A stretch of 14,912 nucleotides of DNA from CAZWVM01 sp964637705 (lineage in GTDB: Bacteria > UBA8481): contig CAZWVM010000083.1 in the NCBI GenBank assembly GCA_964637705.1, forward strand, positions 1-14,912, given 5' to 3'. Position 1 is the first letter of the stretch; every line of letters begins with the position of its first letter. Made by a program: the position numbers and the translations under genes. Positions 13,081-14,912 of this stretch are shown here, piece after piece. Under the pieces are notes generated by a model that was given only the letters and a program-made list of their open reading frames with translations, was not told where the DNA came from and made no database searches.

Positions 13081-14049
13081 ATGAGGAGTCGGTTCTGGTG
13101 GCTGGGAGCCATGGTCCCGTGGCGGATCGCGATCCCCCTCGCATCCCATCCGCAGGGCGCTTTCCATCTATCGCTCTTCGACGTCTTCGCGCCGTTTCTC
13201 CTCCTGCGCCGGTCCGATCTGCCGCTCCTCGCGACGGCGGCGCGCAGACGCGGGGCCGAGGTCGGCCTGCTCGCCCTCTTTCTCCTCGCGGCTCTCGCCG
13301 GACTCTCCGCGCGTCCCCTGCCCGTTCTCTTCACGTGCTTCGCCGTCGCCGCGGGAGTTATGCCCGCCCTCCTCGATGACGACTCCCTCCCACGGGGATT
13401 GAGGTCGGGTATGGCGCTCTCGGCCGGGCTGACCCTGCCCCTCTTCCTCGCCGCCCCTGAGTTCGTCACCGAGGGCGGACGCTTCTGTGGTCTTCTCGGG
13501 ACGAAGAACGGACTGGCCTTCCTCGCCGGCTTCCTCTGCATCGACGCTCTTCGCCGGTCCGCGGAAGCGCCGAAATCCCTCTATGAAGCCGGCGGCTGGT
13601 TCGCGCTCGTATCTCTCACGGGGTCGCGGGGCGCCATGTTCGCGGCGGCCCTCGCCTCCGTGCTCCCCGCGGGAACGGAAGGCACGCGGCGCGGCCCGCG
13701 ACTCGTCCTCTCCGGCGCCTTCCTGCTCGCCGCAGCCGGCATCATCGCCTACACCGGCCTCCCGGCGGACCGGCTCTACTTCGCAGAAAGCGTGGCGCTC
13801 TGGTGCGGGTCCATTCCTCTCCTCGGCATCGGCGCCGGTTCGGGATTCGGGCTCGACCTCTTCTTCAAAACCTGGCTGGAATTCGGCTGGATCGGCGGCG
13901 GAGCTCTCGTCGCCCTCGTCGCGCTCGCTCTCCGCCGCCGGCCGTCGCCGGAACTCGCCTTCATCCTGCTCTTCGGACTGGCGCACGATTCGACGCGGTG
14001 GCCGGTCTTCTGGTATCTCCTCCTGAGGAACCGGGCGGAGGCGCGCTAG
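13081..14049 (+). CDS. Polytopic membrane protein resembling O-antigen ligase/polymerase (WaaL/Wzy)
   Basis: 322 residues from ATG 13081, largely hydrophobic, with about 8-10 probable membrane segments (such as VGLLALFLLAALAGL and LVLSGAFLLAAAGIIAYTGL). Patterns typical of the O-antigen ligase/polymerase superfamily are present in the expected order: RFCGLLGTKNGLAFLAGF, LTGSRGAMFAAALASVL, then LGIGAGSGFGLDLFFKTWLEFGWIGGG. Members transfer or polymerise glycans on lipid carriers at the periplasmic face. It is short (usually about 400 residues) and the HN pair normally found before the last motif appears as LD, so activity is uncertain. Family assignment is by eye and could be wrong. It converges on the kinase gene with 3 bp between stops. 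Confidence 0.6.
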   Translation: MRSRFWWLGAMVPWRIAIPLASHPQGAFHLSLFDVFAPFLLLRRSDLPLLATAARRRGAEVGLLALFLLAALAGLSARPLPVLFTCFAVAAGVMPALLDDDSLPRGLRSGMALSAGLTLPLFLAAPEFVTEGGRFCGLLGTKNGLAFLAGFLCIDALRRSAEAPKSLYEAGGWFALVSLTGSRGAMFAAALASVLPAGTEGTRRGPRLVLSGAFLLAAAGIIAYTGLPADRLYFAESVALWCGSIPLLGIGAGSGFGLDLFFKTWLEFGWIGGGALVALVALALRRRPSPELAFILLFGLAHDSTRWPVFWYLLLRNRAEAR

Positions 14050-14052
14050 GCC

Positions 14053-14912
14053 CTAGTCCAGGGGGATCCTCACGACGAACCGGGTGGCTCCATCGACGTT
14101 CTCGGCCCGGGCCGATCCTCCGTGCGCCTCCGCGAGGGCCCTCACGATCCAGAGCCCGAGGCCGATGTGGCTCTTGGCGTCCGGGGCGTCGATCCGCGAG
14201 AAGTGCCGGAAGAGGAGCGGCAGGTTCTCGTCGGAGACGCCCGGCCCGTCGTCGAAGACCGCGAGAACCACCTCCCGGTCCTCCCGCCGCAGTTCCACGA
14301 CGATCCGGCGGCGCGCGTGCCGCAGGGCGTTGTCGAGCAGGTTGCCGGTGATCTGGACGATCTTGTCCTGCTCGACGGCGGCCACGATCGGATCGGAGGG
14401 CGCGTCGAAATCCACGGCGAGATCCTGCCGGCGCACGAGCGGCTCGAAGCTCTCCACGGCGTGCCGGACCGGCTCGCGCAGGTCGCACGGTTCCTTCCGC
14501 ACGGTGAGTCTCCCCTCGTCGCCGCGGGCGAGATCCAGGAGGTTCTCGATGAGGCGTCCGAGGCGGGCCGCGTTGCGGCTGACGACGTCGAGGAGGTGCT
14601 TCTGGAGGTCGGAGACCTGGCCGGCGCTGCCCGAGACGAGATTGTCGACCGCGCCGACCGTGACGGCCAGCGGCGTGCGCAATTCGTGGGCCACGGCGGA
14701 GAGGAAACGCTTCTTGTGCTGGTCGATTTCCCGAAGCTGCCGATTGGCCTCGCGCAGCTCGACGTTGGCCTTGGAGAGGTCATCCGCGAGAGCGCGGCTC
14801 CGCGCCTCGCTCTCGATGAGATGGTCCTCCGTCCGCTTGCGGTCGGTGATATCGGAAAACATCGCCGCCATGCGGCCGGGCGCGGTCTGGAAGGCGTGCA
14901 CGGAGAAGAACC
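14053..14912 (-). CDS. Sensor histidine kinase (PAS-HisKA-HATPase), 5' end outside window
   Basis: C-terminal 285 residues or so of a two-component sensor kinase. In order: the end of a PAS-type domain (FFSVHAFQTAPGRMAAMFSDITDRK), a coiled-coil linker (about 30 residues rich in E/R/L), HisKA with the phospho-acceptor His in FLSAVAHELRTPLAV, then HATPase_c with N-box NLLDNALRH, G1 DDGPGVSDENL, F-box LLFRHFSR and G2 HIGLGLWIVRALAEAHGG. All catalytic boxes are intact. The frame is open through the right edge, so the GTG at 14901 is internal, inside the PAS domain, and not a start. No cognate response regulator is visible; the signal sensed is unknown. Confidence 0.93.
   Translation of the reverse strand, partial: FFSVHAFQTAPGRMAAMFSDITDRKRTEDHLIESEARSRALADDLSKANVELREANRQLREIDQHKKRFLSAVAHELRTPLAVTVGAVDNLVSGSAGQVSDLQKHLLDVVSRNAARLGRLIENLLDLARGDEGRLTVRKEPCDLREPVRHAVESFEPLVRRQDLAVDFDAPSDPIVAAVEQDKIVQITGNLLDNALRHARRRIVVELRREDREVVLAVFDDGPGVSDENLPLLFRHFSRIDAPDAKSHIGLGLWIVRALAEAHGGSARAENVDGATRFVVRIPLD

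Noticed and set aside
1..14912. tRNA, rRNA, prophage, transposase or defence genes
   Set aside because: None was recognised on either strand; apart from the palindrome the window is housekeeping DNA.

Overview
The window is a high-GC, densely coding stretch of a bacterial chromosome. It is evidently a metagenome or draft scaffold, because it contains a 100-N gap flanked by an exact duplicated overlap. A signal peptidase, an MCE/Mla-type lipid transport system and a possible O-antigen-type membrane enzyme point to a Gram-negative (diderm) bacterium. RNase Y and the order rpsF-ssb-rpsR-rplI-dnaB are common bacterial features and do not fix the phylum; an Acidobacteriota-like or other uncultured high-GC lineage is only a guess.

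Layout. (1) Positions 1-3271, minus strand: a secreted TPR-repeat protein, a 252-bp spacer with hairpins, then the N-terminal half of RNase Y, which runs off the left edge. (2) Positions 3272-4172: a divergent promoter region (good sigma70-type boxes both ways) and lepB on the plus strand, which converges on murI with 4 bp between stops and a perfect 8-bp hairpin. (3) Positions 4177-12658, minus strand: one long co-directional block, in order of transcription rpsF, ssb, rpsR, rplI, dnaB, mlaE, mlaF, mlaD, rarA, murI. Three junctions are 4-bp ATGA overlaps and dnaB-mlaE is separated by 3 bp, so the first eight genes look like an operon. It joins 30S/50S proteins, replication (SSB, DnaB) and envelope lipid transport; rarA and murI follow after gaps of about 100-130 bp. 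(4) Positions 12659-13080: a 422-bp divergent intergenic region holding a structured rpsF leader, a candidate promoter, a 128-nt branched palindrome and a second candidate promoter that would give a leaderless mRNA. (5) Positions 13081-14912: a compact polytopic membrane protein resembling O-antigen ligases/polymerases, convergent with a sensor histidine kinase cut by the right edge.

Most of the content is core housekeeping. The points worth a second look are the branched palindrome at 12846-12973, the paired disordered extensions on S6 and S18 (which bind each other in the ribosome), the long-tailed MCE protein in an Mla cassette with no MlaB or MlaC beside it, and the dnaB assembly artefact. 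That artefact resolves exactly: dropping one 55-nt copy plus the N run gives an intact 452-aa DnaB.
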